Assembly (NCBI GenBank): GCA_015680685.1 | Contig: MNCI01033354.1 | Coordinates: 414,062 to 478,061 of the forward strand | Reading direction: 5' to 3' | Origin: Gnetum montanum | Lineage: Eukaryota; Streptophyta; Gnetopsida; Gnetales; Gnetaceae | DNA: 64,000 bases | Shown here: positions 1 to 13,357 of the stretch, in pieces | Layout of the letters: the number at the start of each line of letters is the position of its first letter | Position numbering within the stretch: position 1 is the first letter of the stretch | Translations under genes and position numbers: made by a program | The notes under the pieces: generated by a model | The model's input: only the letters and a program-made list of their open reading frames with translations | What the model was told of the DNA's origin: nothing | Databases searched by the model: none

Positions 1-3000
1 TGCAAAATCGATCTACAAGGCACATTATTATTAGAATATGTTAGCTTGTAGAGAATGCTTGTAGAACCAGGAATTATCTCTATAAGATGGTTCTAACTAA
101 GTTACCTTTTAGTGTTTAACCATAAAGAAAGATTAAAATTAGATCTTTATGTAAATCCTATGTGACACATGAGCTATGTTTGAAAAGGATTTGTAGAACT
201 AAAAATTGGTTCTACAAGAAAAGTTGAAATGGTTCTATGTACCTCACTTAAGGAGAAAGCTTGAAGCTAAGCCTTTTGTAGAACCAAAATATGATTCTAT
301 AAACATCCATAAAAAATGGTTTTTCCATGTTAATGATCAAGTACAATAAATTCATAATTAAAAATCAACTTTGAAAAATGTCTCCACCACATGATCTTTA
401 GGAAAACAGCACTATTTGTAGAGTTGAAATTCTATTTTATGAAAGAGGTTATTTTTAGTTCTAACATGAAAAAAACTATGTAGAACAAGTTTGTAAGGCT
501 TTAAAAAAATGGCTTTACAAAATAGTTCTACCAATGGCCAAGGATGCATTCAAAGATTTTAAGAGATCTTCAACCCTCATAGCCACATCATCCTGTAAAG
601 CTAGTTTTGTAAAGTTAAAAATTGACTCTATGAATAGATTTAAAAATGATTCTACAAACAACAAAAACTTCTTGAAGATAAAAAAGCTCTACTAGGTCAT
701 ATTCCATATGATTCTGGTTCATAAAGCTAGAGGGTGTTCCTGCAGAGAAAAGCTAGATTAGTTCTACAAGCCATGTCATTAAAACATATGGATATAAGTT
801 TGTTTATAGAATTAGAATGCAACACTATAAGTGGATATGAAGAGTGGCTATATCACATTATCTTTCATACATTAGGAGCTTGTTGAACCAAACAACCAAC
901 TCTATAAAGAAGATCTATAATTGTTCTAGGAGCCATGTCAGCATAAGCTTATAGACCTAAAATATAAATAAAGCTCTAAACTAATTCTATAAGGCATACA
1001 TGCACTAAAGGGGTTTTGAAGAAACATGAGAGAAACATAAGCCCAAGACAAAATAAAAGCTTGTAGAATTAAGAAGTGGTTCTAAAAATTAACTTTATAA
1101 TTCATTCTACCACATCAAACTTCTTGTACATCAGGTTTACAAAGCATAAAAGTGCTACTACGAACAAGCCCTGAAATGATTCTATGAGTTGCATCAGACC
1201 TCATCATGGACCTACCAAGAATTAATGCACATTCTCATTTTATCTTTTAATTTAGCTCACCAAAAGGCATGGTGAAACACACAGAGACAAGGAATAAGTT
1301 CTATGAAGAAGCTAAAATTTACTCTTCCATGTGAGATTCCTTTGTAGAATGAATTTATAATGCTTAAATTTAGCTCTATAAATAGATCTAGAAAGGATTC
1401 TACAAGTTGACATTAGCAATAAGATGAAGCTACGATAGGTTGAGACTTTAAATCTAAATCCTTAAGCCTTAAATGAAGTAGCTCAAGAAAATTAAAGAAT
1501 ACAATAAGTGTTGAGAGCCAAATCAAATAGCCTTGCTAAAGTGTTTGAATTAAAAATTAGAGCTTTGAATATTAATAAGATCTAGATAGATTTCAAACCT
1601 AAAGAGATTAGCAAATAAAGCTCAAAGTTGAAGCAAAGTTAAGAGTTAAGACAAAGCTGAGAATAGAGATAGGAAAACCATTGAAGAGGACAAAAAAGCT
1701 TTGAAACCCTAGGAAAAATCTAAGATGTTGCATAAGGAGATGGAAACGTTGTCCTAAAAATTTCAGAATGTTGATACCATCACTTTTTTTTTGAAGTATT
1801 TATAGTAGTATAATTTAAATATCTATCATCTTTACCAATGGATTGATATAGCATACTTAAAGCTAGAAGTAGAAGAAGTAGATCTATTTAATTTTGATCA
1901 AGACCATGAACTAGTGGAGAAATCAAGCCTACAACCCATAGAGTTGATGTATGAATGATGTGAGATTTATGAGGCTACGTAAGCTTGGTTTCAAGTCTAG
2001 AGCAAATCTAATTAGGGATTTCTTGAATCACTTGACAATAAAAATGATATATGAGAAGGAAAAGCTATGGTTTAGGAATAATACTAAGTGTTTCATTGAT
2101 ATTAGTATTAGGAAATTGTATAAGCTCTAAGAGATGATAGAGCCAGATATTACAAAAATTGAACCTCACTAGTATAATGAGGAGGTATTGATGGAAAATT
2201 TTTGAATCATCCTAGGTCTAGAAAGAGCATCAAACTCCCACTAGCCAACTTAGCAAAATCTTGGGGCTATAGGAACACCATTCTAAAACATTTAAAGCTC
2301 AAGTTCCCCCATAGGATCTTTATTTCTAGTTAAATTTTTTTTTCTAACTATGAAATGAATATCATGTATGGGCCTACATGGCATTAGAACATAAAAGGAT
2401 TTTCTTCCTTGTATAATATATGAATGATGCATTGCATTAGAGCTTCTCCAAGATTCACAAGCAAGGGATACATTTAAACCTTAGCTCATTTTTGTTAGAT
2501 TGTATGTTGAGTGAAGTTTCTGAGCTTGAAAAAACAACATCAATTTTTTATGAGCTATGCATCACAATGAAGAGCTTGTGTTAGTGAACCCCTACTATGA
2601 ATTTTTTTTAATCGTCTACCAGAGAAGCTTCTTTTATGTATAGGATTTAGAATTTTTGATGAATTATGTCTACCCTCATCTAATTAAGTTAATTTTTGGA
2701 TTTTCTTTGCTAAGGATTGATTAGCACATTGTTAATGAAATAAGGGAAAAGTGTCACAGAGCTATTTTCTTAATGCTTGATACACCCAGATCCTCATAGT
2801 AGGATTTGAAGAAAAGGCCTTCAAGCTACCAAGGTTCATGGCCACCTAGTTAACTACATTGAAGGTAGGATGACAGATATGGAAGAGCCCTTTGAGACAT
2901 GATTACAAGCACAAGGAGGTTTTCCTTTTCAAATTTGGATTTTGGGAATTCATTAATTCAAGTCATTTGAGAGCCATGACAAGGAGATATAGAGAAAAAT

Positions 3001-4133
3001 GAAAATTCCCTCTAGCTTAGAAGCAAATATATTCCACTACTTAGACTAGAAAGGTTCATAAGCCATATGATATTGATATAGTCTATCTCAAAGCTCAAGC
3101 CAAAGAGGAAGCTCTAGCACATTTGAAAAAGAGCTTGTTAATAAAGTTACTAGCTGCAGCCTATGATGCCCTAGTGATTAAAGTATGTAGATGGATGGAG
3201 GATAAAAACCATCCTTTAACTAGAGACTTCTTAAAGGAATGCCTAGCTATCATGGAAGAAAATTATTTTTCTAGAAACTTGTTGGAGCTAGAGAATACTA
3301 TGCATGATAAGAGATTTCCCCTTAATGGGGTGGAATATGCTAGGATAAGAACCATAAGAAAGGCCAAAGTTGAATGAGAAAGGACTAAGAAAGAGAAATA
3401 GCAACAAGAATAACAACAATAGTAGAAAAAAGAGGAAAGCTCATCTTCAACCCTCACTTTTCCATTTGAGTACTTGATGAAAGAAGTTATCTAAGATTTT
3501 AAAATTAGAGAAAAAGAAGGTTGAATCATATTGATTCAAAAGCTTCTCACTATGTTAGAAAGAAAATCCAATGTAATCTTTCAATACAAGGAAGATGATC
3601 CTCAAATAGGGAAGAAAAAGCTTGTTACGTCCCATCAAGATATGTTAGACACTATAGCCACACTAATCAAAGACATGGGAAAAATAGCTAACAACTAGAT
3701 AGACAAGCTCAAGGAATTTCTCTTGCAAAATGAATAAGAAAGTATTAAAGTTACAAGAGAAAGTTAAAGGATTAAGAGGAGAAAATAAGTAGCTCAAGGA
3801 AACAATAACCATCAAGGAATCACTACTTGAAAATAACAAATAAATAGCTAGAATAAAAATTATCCATTATGAGCTTAGAGTTCGAACAAGCAAGAAAAGG
3901 AAAAGCTCTGGATTACTCTCATCTTACTCTACCAAGCTTCAAGGAAGACATCACTGAGATAGATTATAGTAAAGAATGGATGAAAGAAATGAGAGAAAAA
4001 ATCTTAAGAATAAGAGAAAAACAAGCCATGTTTGTACAAATGGAAAGAAAGATTTAGGATTTATATGATCTAGCCAGAGTCAAAAGAGAGCTACTACCTT
4101 AATATAAGTAGAATTTCCTTGATACAATGATGA
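1..4133 (+). repeat. Partial copy (L0) of the giant LTR of element G
   Basis: This stretch aligns in the same orientation with about 8000-12225 inside the 5' LTR of G. Landmarks that match are the CACATAAAGAG-type block (near 543 versus 8600), TATGAGAAGG (2050 versus 9969) and the CATCCTTTA block (near 3205 versus 11145). Spacing between landmarks differs by 100-150 bp, so small indels have accumulated. The first 1.4 kb is the hairpin-rich part of the LTR and the rest is the coding relic. The left end is cut by the window edge. Similarity stops near 4133, where unrelated sequence begins. It is either part of another element of the G family or a solo LTR. Confidence 0.75.
1725..4080 (+). pseudogene. 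Coding relic inside giant LTR, copy L0
   Basis: This is a degenerate plus-strand reading frame parallel to the one at 9650-12660. The best-preserved open pieces are 3123-3377 (84 codons, with MEENYFSRNLLELEN) and 3869-4057 (62 codons, charged, coiled-coil-like). The middle holds a run of AGCAACAAGAATAACAACAA type, where Gln codons alternate with TAA and TAG, followed by a Ser-rich stretch. I do not recognise a domain. The same residues recur in the G 5' LTR copy, so the protein-like character is shared and not a chance frame. It could be a remnant of an element-encoded accessory protein or a captured host gene. No intact start or end can be assigned. Confidence 0.5.
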
Positions 4134-5030
4134 TGTTAGTTTAGGGACACCTCTCTTGATCCCTTTTCTTCTCTCTATAGGTGGTTTTTATAGGCTTTGA
4201 GATCTAGAAGAAATGTCTTGGAGGTTTAAGATATATGTTGATAGAGCATAAAGTCTACATAGGAAATGTTTGAGTATTGATGAGGACATTTGTTAAGTTG
4301 TGGATATGTCTATGGTAAATAAAAAATGTCTATGGAATCCTAGAGACATATATGCAAGGTGAGAGATGTCTCCTAGGGGAGAAAGACCTCTTCCCTGAAA
4401 GCTAGCCTTCTTAGAAAGATGTCTCCCAAAGGCTAGAGAAGACTAGTATAGCTAGGGAAACTTCCAAAATTGATGATCCCAAATTGGAAAATAGCTAAAA
4501 TTATATAGAAAAGGATGGAAATAGCATGATATCCTCAAGTTGAGCTATGAAAAGGTTTTTACAATTCTTGTCTCCTAATGCTAATAAATATTAATATTAT
4601 TTCATATATATATCAACATGAGATATCAAGGAGAAAGCTCTTAAGTTGATGGGAGCTTAACAAGAGTGTGATAGAGCATATTGAGTGAGTGCATGTATGG
4701 TTAGAGCTCCAAGGTTAGTTGTGTGGTATATTGGCCAATGTGCTCTTGTCTTTTGTGTACTTATATAATTTGGATCTCAGTCTTGAATTGTGAAAATGAT
4801 TTCCTATTGGTTGTATCTTGCATTAAGAAAAACCATTGTATGATTATAGAGCCTCATGCTTTATAGCATTGTTTAAGTGTTGTGAGTATGTTTGGATAAT
4901 TGTGGGTTGTGGAAGCTTATTGTAATATTCTCTTTCAATAATTGAAGAGAGCCAATTATCTTTTCATAATATCTAGATTTAATAACTTGGATGGTAAAAT
5001 TATATTATAGTGAATCTACTCTAGTGTTAT
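4134..5030 (+). repeat. Possible decayed copia-type LTR
   Basis: Similarity to the giant LTR breaks at about 4133, next to a TG start (TGTTAGTTTAGGG). The block contains several AGATGTCT-like boxes (for example near 4358 and 4416), similar to those in the C1 LTR. It is followed by TTAGTATTGAAGC (about 5030-5042), which resembles a decayed TGGTATCAGAGC primer-binding site. No second LTR and no target-site duplication were found, so this is weak. Confidence 0.25.
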
Positions 5031-5042
5031 TAGTATTGAAGC

Positions 5043-6610
5043 TTTAGATTGATTGTTATTTGAAATTAGTTGTGGTCTGTTGTTAAATTTAAATGGTACT
5101 TAAGAAGAAACATGTGGAATCCCTAAATAGAGACTCGAAGAGCATGAATTCTACTTTCTAATTAATTCTTTCTTACTTGGATGAGATCATGATGAAGGTA
5201 GGCAAGAATGTAGGTTCTAGTCATATTTAGACACATAAAGATAATGAGCATTCACATTTAGACAATGAAGAAGAAGCTTCATAGCTAGGTGGAGGGAATG
5301 ATGAGGAAGGATAATCTAGTTATGAAAGTGTTGGAATCCATTAGCCAAGGATTCCAATAGAAGAAAATCTTACTCCTTAGATAAGAATTCCAAAAGCTCT
5401 ATCACTATCCTCTACTTCTTAAAATTTTTCATTTCCATCATTTCACATAAAGGAAGTTCATGTTTCTTTATCAAGGAACCTTTAAGCCCCATATCTATCT
5501 CATTGCACACTTGATTTGAGCCATTCTTGATTTCTTTCATTCAAAAAAGTGATCATATCAATCGTTGGGGAGAGCATTATGTGTAGTTCTTGTGAATTGT
5601 AAAATTGTTTTCTAATTCCTAGAAGATCAATTAAGGATAAAAATGATAAGAATCAAACACATTTTGATTTAATAAAAGCCAACAAACTTAATATTTATTT
5701 TTAATTAACAATTCAAATAATTTTTAAACAATAAATTAAATATTAATGATTTTTTTGAATTAACAAATTTTCCAAACTCTACAATCCAAATTAAAAATAA
5801 AATGAAGTGTATCTAATACCTTTGATCAAAACCAAAATTCTAATGAAGGATTACAAACCATTAGAAATTTTTTTGGAATTTTTGGGTAATATCAAATTTT
5901 CTTATCATTGCAAATGTGATAAAAAAGAATACCCAAAGATGGATGACCATCACAATCAAGGGAAAATAAGCCCATAGGAAGAGGAAGAGGGCAAGATGTA
6001 GAACAAACTCCTCCTATGGAGAAAGAGGCATAGTTATACTCAATCCATCAACCTACACCTACAATAGAGCAATTTGCACAAGTAGAAGTTGATGTGCCAC
6101 TAGTTTTGGAATAAGGACAATGTCTCACACTCTCTAATAAGTGTAGATATGCCATTTTAAAAAGGTTTATTATGTTCATTGTAATAGTGGAACTTAATTT
6201 TGGGCCATTCATGAAGTTCGCACCTCTAGAGATTCATGAATAACTTTAAACCTCACCACTCTGATCCATCATTTCAATCAATGTTGAATGGTATTGGGGG
6301 AAATTCCATTAATTCTGACAAAATAAAAAAAATGATTTGACCATAAATATTGAGGGAGTAACACTGCCATATTTAATTGAAGCAATCTCTAGGGCACTAA
6401 ACATACCAAATATCGGAGCCAACATTGCTTGAATCTTCACATTGTCTAACATAGATGCAAGAAACTTATGGTTGCAAAGGGCATATGAAACTATAGAAAA
6501 AGAGTATTATGGAGTATCTACTATAGAGAAGATTTACGTTGAGATTGAAACACACCATATTTCTTCAACTAAGAGACTTAATAGAATTTTCACCTATATC
6601 ACTAGTGAAA
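5043..6610 (+). other. Unresolved relic between L0 and element G
   Basis: About 1.6 kb with no open frame of note. Short stretches read like coding sequence with stops, including an acidic run near 5240-5330 and a phrase near 6440-6540 (LWLQRAYETIEKEYYGV) that would suit a degenerate gag. The middle (5640-5830) is very AT-rich. I cannot assign a family. It may be the internal part of whatever left the LTR-like block at 4134-5030. Confidence 0.25.
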
Positions 6611-6899
6611 TGTAGTTACAATAATGGCCACTTTCATGGAACAATGATTTCTAAGAAAATTCAATGGAATTAAAGTATAGTTCAACATACCCAAGAAATA
6701 AATCAAGTAAAGTGAAAGGTATAGCTTTAGAGAAAGGAGGATTTCCATAATATATTTAGAAATTTGTAATGGACAACGACTTAAGCTATGTTACTAATTG
6801 TATGAAATTAAGCCCTAAACTAAAGGAAAATTATGAAGGGAAGTGCTCACAAAAATGCTAGAAATTAAAGACCTTTTTTATTCAATTGATTCTCCTTTG

Positions 6900-9600
6900 A
6901 AGTAAGGGAATTTTAAGGCTTAACAATTTCTAATAACATTTCAGCCATTAATGAAGCAAGGCTTAATCTTCATTTCTAGAGAGCCTACTTGCTCTATATG
7001 AATGAGCTAAGGTTTAACACATAAAATTTTTAGTAAGATAAATCCTAAGAGAAAACTTTGAAGAATTTTTTGTAAATATGACACTTAAACTAAGGGCTTA
7101 GTCATCAAAATCCTTGAGGAAAAGGGTTTTAAAGCCATTCTACTCTATCTAGCACAAAAGTTTGTAAAATTTCTAGATGATCTAAAGAGTTAGAATTTTA
7201 AACTTGAAATTAGCACTATGAAAGATAATTGAGCTAAGTCATTAAAGATAGGGCTTATGCAAGTTAAATTAGAATAAATATGCACTTTTTTTACCTATTA
7301 GCCAAATCAGGATTGACGAGAATGGAATCATAGGGCTTATGAATTAGTTTCATCTTAATAGACATTAGAACAAATAATTAAGCACTAAGGAAAACCCTCG
7401 CTTTAAGAAAAGTGTTTGATTTGAATTCAAAAAAGAAATATTAAATAATTTTTTCCATATTAGCTTGTGAAGAAGAAATTTAAGTTTGGCAAAAAGTTTA
7501 AAAAATAACTTTACCAAATCAACTCTAATAACATAGGAAAGGTTCATAGAGTTGAAAGATAGCTCTAAAAAGGATGCTTTGATTAATTCTACCATGTGAG
7601 CTTGATGATGTAGCTTTGAGAATTAAACTTAGGTTCTACAAGTTAGCTTGAGAATAATTCTACCATGTTGACTAGGCAGTTTAGAGTATTATTTGTAGAG
7701 CTAAAATATTACTCTAGAAAAGAGTTTATTTTCGATTCTACCACACCATCTTCTTATATCAAGTAACTTGTAGAGTAAAAAATTATCTCTATGAAGTGGG
7801 TCTATAGCCATGTTTGTAGAGAATATTGAGATAAGTTCATCTAAAGGATCGAATTACAACTCTATAAAAGATTCCACATCCATCCCTACCATGTCAACTC
7901 CTTTCAAGAAAGAGGATTTTTAGGGTTGTAAAATGGCTCTACTAAAAAAACATTATTTTCTAGCTTCGCCACATAAGCTTTTAAGCTTTAACTTATAAAG
8001 CCAAAGATAGGTTCTATAGGCCTGTTCCATAAGCCACATTGGCTTGTAGAGGAGACTTGTAAAATCAAAAATTAGCACTACAATAGAATTTTACTTAAGG
8101 AAGCACCACAACATCTAGGCATAAGAAGAAATCAAACATTGCCTTATTTGTAAATTCCATATGATATGTGGACTTTGTTTGGGGAAAGACTATAAAGTGA
8201 AAACTTTGCTATACAAGGAAAACTGAAAAAGATTCTACGTAGCCAAGAAGGAAGTTTGGAGTTAATCCCTTTGTAGAGCCAAGATATGGTTTTACAAAAT
8301 AGCTCTAGAAAAAGGCTCTACCTCATCAACTCTATCTTATGCATTCTTAGAGTAAAGGAATTCTTCTACTAAAATGAATCTACAAGAAATGTAACTCTTA
8401 CTTTTGCCATGCTAGTGTTAAAGAAAGGATGATGCTTGTAAAGTTAGAATTTAGCTCTACAATGTAGACACAAAGTAATCTCTATTACATCAACTTTTCA
8501 AGAAAGTAGAAATGATTCTTCCATGTCAGTAGCCATTAAAAATAAGTACACAAGATAAAAAAAAATTAGCCCTACAAAATGGCTCTATGAATAGCTAAAG
8601 ACACATAAAGAGCATTTGAGAAAATGTTCAGCCCTCACTACCACATTAGCTTATAAAGATGGTTTTGTGAAGGCAATATTTAGTTGTACAAATGAACCTT
8701 GAAGAGGTTTTTCCATGTCATCCTCTATGTGATACTAGTTCATCAAGTCAAAAGTTAGCTCTCTAAGGAAAAACCAAATCGGTTCTACAAGCCATGTCAT
8801 TAAGTTTATTAGCAGAACTAGAATTCACTCATACAAGCAAGTGTAAAGAGTGGCTCTACCATATTATTCTTTTGAGTAGAACCAGTTCATAGAATCAAAA
8901 AATGATTCCAAGAATAAGCTTCAAGATGATTCTAGAAGAGAGAACATCACTTATGGATCCAAAATTTATCTTTACAAATAAACTCTTCTTCCATTACACC
9001 ATGTTAGCATCTTCCACATTAGCTTATACAAATAGCATATGAAGCCAAATTTCAGCTCTACAAGTAAGTGTGAAAATAGATTTGACATGTCAGCTTCTTT
9101 GAAGAGTAAGTTTGTAGGGCATAAAATCTATTTTTAATAGTAAACTCTAAAATTATTCTACAAGGCATGTTAGGTATCACTCTTGGTTCACCAAGAATTA
9201 TGCAAGTGCACATTTTATTTCTTAATCTAGCTCAATGATAGGCATGGTGTGACATAGAATAAATTTATGAAGAAGTGTTAATTCACTCTACCATGTCAGA
9301 TTCCTTTATAAAATAAGTTTCCAAAGATTGAATTCAACTCTATAAACAAGTTCAAAAAAGCCTCTATAAGTTAACAATAGAATGAGTATTTAAATGCTTA
9401 AGCCTTTGATGAAGTAGCTTAACAAAATTAAAGCTTTTGAAAAATGTCAAGAGCTAAATCAAATAGTTTGTCCCAAGTGAATAAATTAAAGAATAGAGCT
9501 CTGAATATTAATAAGCAAGATTTGAACAGATTTTGAATCCATTAGTAAGAAGAGCCTAGAGTTGAAGTAGAGCTAAGAATAGAGATAGAGCTACCATTAA
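6900..9600 (+). repeat. Degenerate array of short hairpin units in the G LTR
   Basis: The sequence is built of loosely repeated units of roughly 70-110 bp. Each has TTGTAGAG- or TTGTAGAA-like words, an A-rich spacer, a TAGCTCTACAA-like word and then TTCTACCATGT. The two words are reverse complements, so each unit can fold on itself. In this copy many arms have mutated. Cleaner examples lie in the 3' LTR copy, at 53797-53823 and 53418-53444. The pattern also fills 1-1400. Confidence 0.6.
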
Positions 9601-9649
9601 AGAGTATAAAGAAGCTTTGAGCTTTAGAGAAAAGCTAAGATGTTACATA

Positions 9650-12600
9650 AAGATAAGGAAGAAGCTCCTCAGAAATTTTTGGATGTTGATAATTTCTCTT
9701 TTTTAAAATACCTGCAATAATACAATTTGAATATTTATCAACTCTACCAATGTATTAACATAGTGTGATTGGAGCTAGAAGTAGAAAACATAAACCTCTT
9801 TGATTTCGATGAAGATCATGATCTAATAGAAAAATCATGGTTGCAGTCTATATAATCGATGAAGGAATGGAAAGAAATCTATGAAAAAATAGGGCTTCAT
9901 AAGATTGGTTTCAAACCCAAAGAACACATAATTAGGAATGTTCTAAATCATTTGATAGCTAAAACATTTTATGAGAAGGATAAGCTAAGGTTTAGAAATA
10001 ACACAAAGCACTTCATTGACATTAGCATCTCAAAGGCTTATGAGCTCTATGGAATAATTGAGCTAGATTTTACTAAAATAGAAACTCATTAGTATAATGA
10101 GGAAGTAATGAATGGAAAATTATGGAGTCATGCTAAGGAAAAAGCATCAAAATATCACCAGTCAATCTAACAAAGGCATGGAGGTACAAGAATGCTATCC
10201 CCAAAGCTTCAAAGCTTAGGTTTGCATACTGAATCTTTATTTTTGCTTTAGATTTTTTCTTTAGTTGCAAGATTAATATTGTAGCTGATTACCATGTCCT
10301 AGTTGGGTAGCTTTAGAGAATAATAGGCATTTCTATTATATATAAATGACACCCTAAAGAAGAGCTTGTCTAAGATTCATAAGTAAGAAAATCAACTAAA
10401 CCTTACCTTATTTTTATTAGAGTATTTGACAAGTGAAGTTCTTGAGCCTGAGAGAATGGCTCCAAGTTTTGTGGGCTATGCTTCTTAGGAAAGAGCTTGA
10501 CCAAAGGACCCCTACTATATATTCTTTCTAGTAATCTATCAAAGGAGCTTCTTCACTACATAGGTTTGGAATTCTTGATGAATTGTGTCTATCCTCATCT
10601 AATTAAGCTAATATTAGGAGTTTTCCACTAAGTGTTAACCATTAGGTTATAAATAAAATTAGAAGAAATTGTCATAGAGCTATCCCCCTCAATGCTCATT
10701 ACATCCAGATTCTAATAGTAGGGTTTGAAGGTAATGATTTTAGGTTACCAAGATTCATGGCTCCCAATTTATATGCTTTATAAGTTGGTTGATAGATGTG
10801 GAAGAGCCCTCTAAGGCATGATTACAAGCATAAAGAAGTGTTTCCCCTTAATTTTTCCTTTTGGAAATTCATATATTCAAGCCATTTAAGGATCATGACA
10901 ACAAGATATAAAGAGAAGTGTAATTTTCCTTTAGCTTGAAGATAAATATACTCCACCTTCAAAACTAGGAAGGTGATTTAACTTGACAATACCAACATAG
11001 TTTATCTTAGAGCTACTAATAAAGAAGTAAATCAAGCTAAGGAAGAGGCTCTAGTGTCACTGAAAACTAGCTTGTCAATAAAGTTGTTAGCTTTAGCTTG
11101 TGATGCTCCAATGGTTGAAATATGTAGAAGGTTGGAAGATAAAGAACATCCTTTAGCAAGATATTTTTCAGAAGAGCACCTAAACATAATGGAAGAAAAC
11201 TATTTCTCCTAGAAATTGCTAGAGCTAAAGGATGTTGTGCTTGATGAGAGGCTTCCCCTTGATGGGGCAAAATATGCTAGGGTAAGGGCTATAAGGAAGG
11301 TGAGGATTGAATAAGAAAGGGTAAAGAAGAAACAACAGATATAGCAAAAAAAATTAAAAGAGCAATAATAGTAGCAACTATTGGAATAAAAAAGCTAATG
11401 GAGCTTTAGAAATAGCAAGAAGAGTAGTGGAAGTTGAAGGAACAATAATAACAGTTGCAATTACTAGAGTAACAAAGGTTGAAAGAGTTATAGCAGTAGC
11501 AACAAAAGAAAGATGAGGGCTCATCATCTTCTCCTACTACTTTATGTTTTCCTTCATAATATTTAATGAAAGGAGTAGATTGGTCATTTAGAATTAAATA
11601 GAAAGAAGGTAGGATCATACCGAGCTAGAAAATTCCCACTAAGCCCAAAATAGAAGCTAGTGTTATCTTCGAATACAAGGAAGATGACTCACAAATAGGA
11701 AAGCAAAAGCTTGAAATGTCACATGAAGGGATGTCAGATACCATAGCTACCCTAATTAAAGATATGAAATAAATAGCAGATAATTCGATGTCTAAGTTAT
11801 AAGTATTTTTATTGTAGAATGAGTAGGAAACCTCTAAGATACAAGTAGAAATGAAAAGCTTAAAGGAGAAAATTAATAGCTCAAAACAATGATAACCATT
11901 AAGAAATCATTGCTAGAGAATAAGGAATGCAAAGTAGCAAAAATGTAGGAAATATTGGCCATCACCTACTTTTAATTAGCGTAAGCCAAAAGGGGAAGTC
12001 TCTACATTATTCGTACTTAGCCTAACTAGATTTTAGGGATGTTATTATGGAGGTTAATTAAAGTAGGGAGTGGGTATAAGAAAATCAAGAAGAAATCAAA
12101 GAAATAAAATAGAAACAAGCCATTTTTGTAGAAATGGAGAAAAGAGCCCAAGAGCTATACAATCTAGCCAAAGAAAAAAGAGAGGTATTACCACAATATA
12201 AACAAGCCTTTCTATATATGATGATGATGGCATTTACCAAAATTATGGGAGAGACTACTAAAAGGAAACTAGATTTGAAGTAGGCTTGTTTAAGTGTAGG
12301 ACCTACTTTAATGAAATTAACTATCTCCATAACAAAATTAGATTTAGGAAGATCAAGCATTAAGGATGTACTCATGCAGCTTAATAGCTTAGAAGTATAC
12401 GCAATTAACTAGGCCAGCATCATCCTCCTTAATCATAGGAAACAAACATAAGAGTTGTCGATGAAAGAACTATAGATTTAGAAGATGAAGAGGGTTTTCT
12501 TAGAAACCAAACAATTATCTAATAGCTTGCATTTATATAAATAGAATGTAAGAGAACTATAGCTTTTATTGCTATGATAGTTGTAATTGCTAGGAGCTAT

Positions 12601-12660
12601 TATATAAAGCCTAGAGAAAATTTTAAGAGGAGAGAGCAAATCAGAAACAAAACTTGTAAA
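9650..12660 (+). pseudogene. Large coding relic inside the G 5' LTR
   Basis: This is a plus-strand degenerate frame of about 900 codons or more. The best open piece is 9859-10092 (77 codons, containing FRNNTKHFIDISISKAYELYG). Later pieces include FFLVIYQRSFF near 10525, a basic region near 11280, and a Gln-rich segment at about 11310-11515 in which Gln codons alternate with TAA and TAG. A charged coiled-coil-like tail follows (near 12110-12240). Equivalent residues appear in L0 (1725-4080) and, for the first half, in the 3' LTR (55010-56240). I recognise no domain. It could be an accessory protein encoded by the LTR or a captured gene. It is not translatable now. Confidence 0.55.
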
Positions 12661-13357
12661 GACTATTTCATAGTGACATTTTAAATTGGTTCTATCTATC
12701 TCTTTTAGCTTTCATCTCTTAGCTTAGCATTTCTAGTTGAGTTGTTGTTCTTATTTGTTTAGTTTAAATACATGAATAGATTGTTAGTTTTGGAATAGGT
12801 TACTCTCTCTATGATCAAAAGTTTATCTTAGTTCTATTATTCTAGTTGAATGATATAGATTTAATAAGTATGAGTTCTTAAAAAATTTGACATAGAAGTA
12901 ATTTTTATCAAATTCTAAGCTAATGAATAATTTTTTTCCTTATTTTTCTCCCTCTATTTAGTAAAAATTTTGTGATCTTACTTCAAGAAGTTAACTAGCA
13001 GATATCTTAGAGCTTAAGATTGATGTTTCTATAAAACCAATCATTCACTATATGTATGTTATGCAATATTTAAAGCTAGAATTATAGAAGAGTTATTCAA
13101 TTTCTTTATTTGTATTAAGAGATAGCTAAAAGTAATAAACAATTAATTACTATAAAACATCAATTCCTTAAATTTTCTCCTATTTCATAGATAAATATTT
13201 ACTATTGTTCATAAGTAGTCATACTTAGCTCATTTAAAATAGCAGAGACTATTTGAGAGTATTTGTGCCTTGGTGGTACCAAACATCAATGACCATCTAA
13301 AATGAGTTATACAATTTATTCTTTGTGGTATAGTTGTTCTTGATTCTACCACTAACA

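Larger units (their letters stand above)
6611..13357 (+). repeat. Giant 5' LTR of element G (about 6.7 kb)
   Basis: It starts TGTAGTTAC and ends about ACTAACA, just before a primer-binding-site-like AGTGCTAGAAAGAGGG. It is collinear with 51983-56241 over the whole 4.26 kb available there. The coordinate offset stays near 45,360 from 8597/53954 through 10796/56157, so there are no large indels. It has two parts: a hairpin-rich non-coding part (about 6900-9600) and a coding relic (about 9650-12660). The last 700 bp is AT-rich with no landmark. Plant LTRs are usually a few hundred bases to about 5 kb, so this is exceptionally long. Confidence 0.7.
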
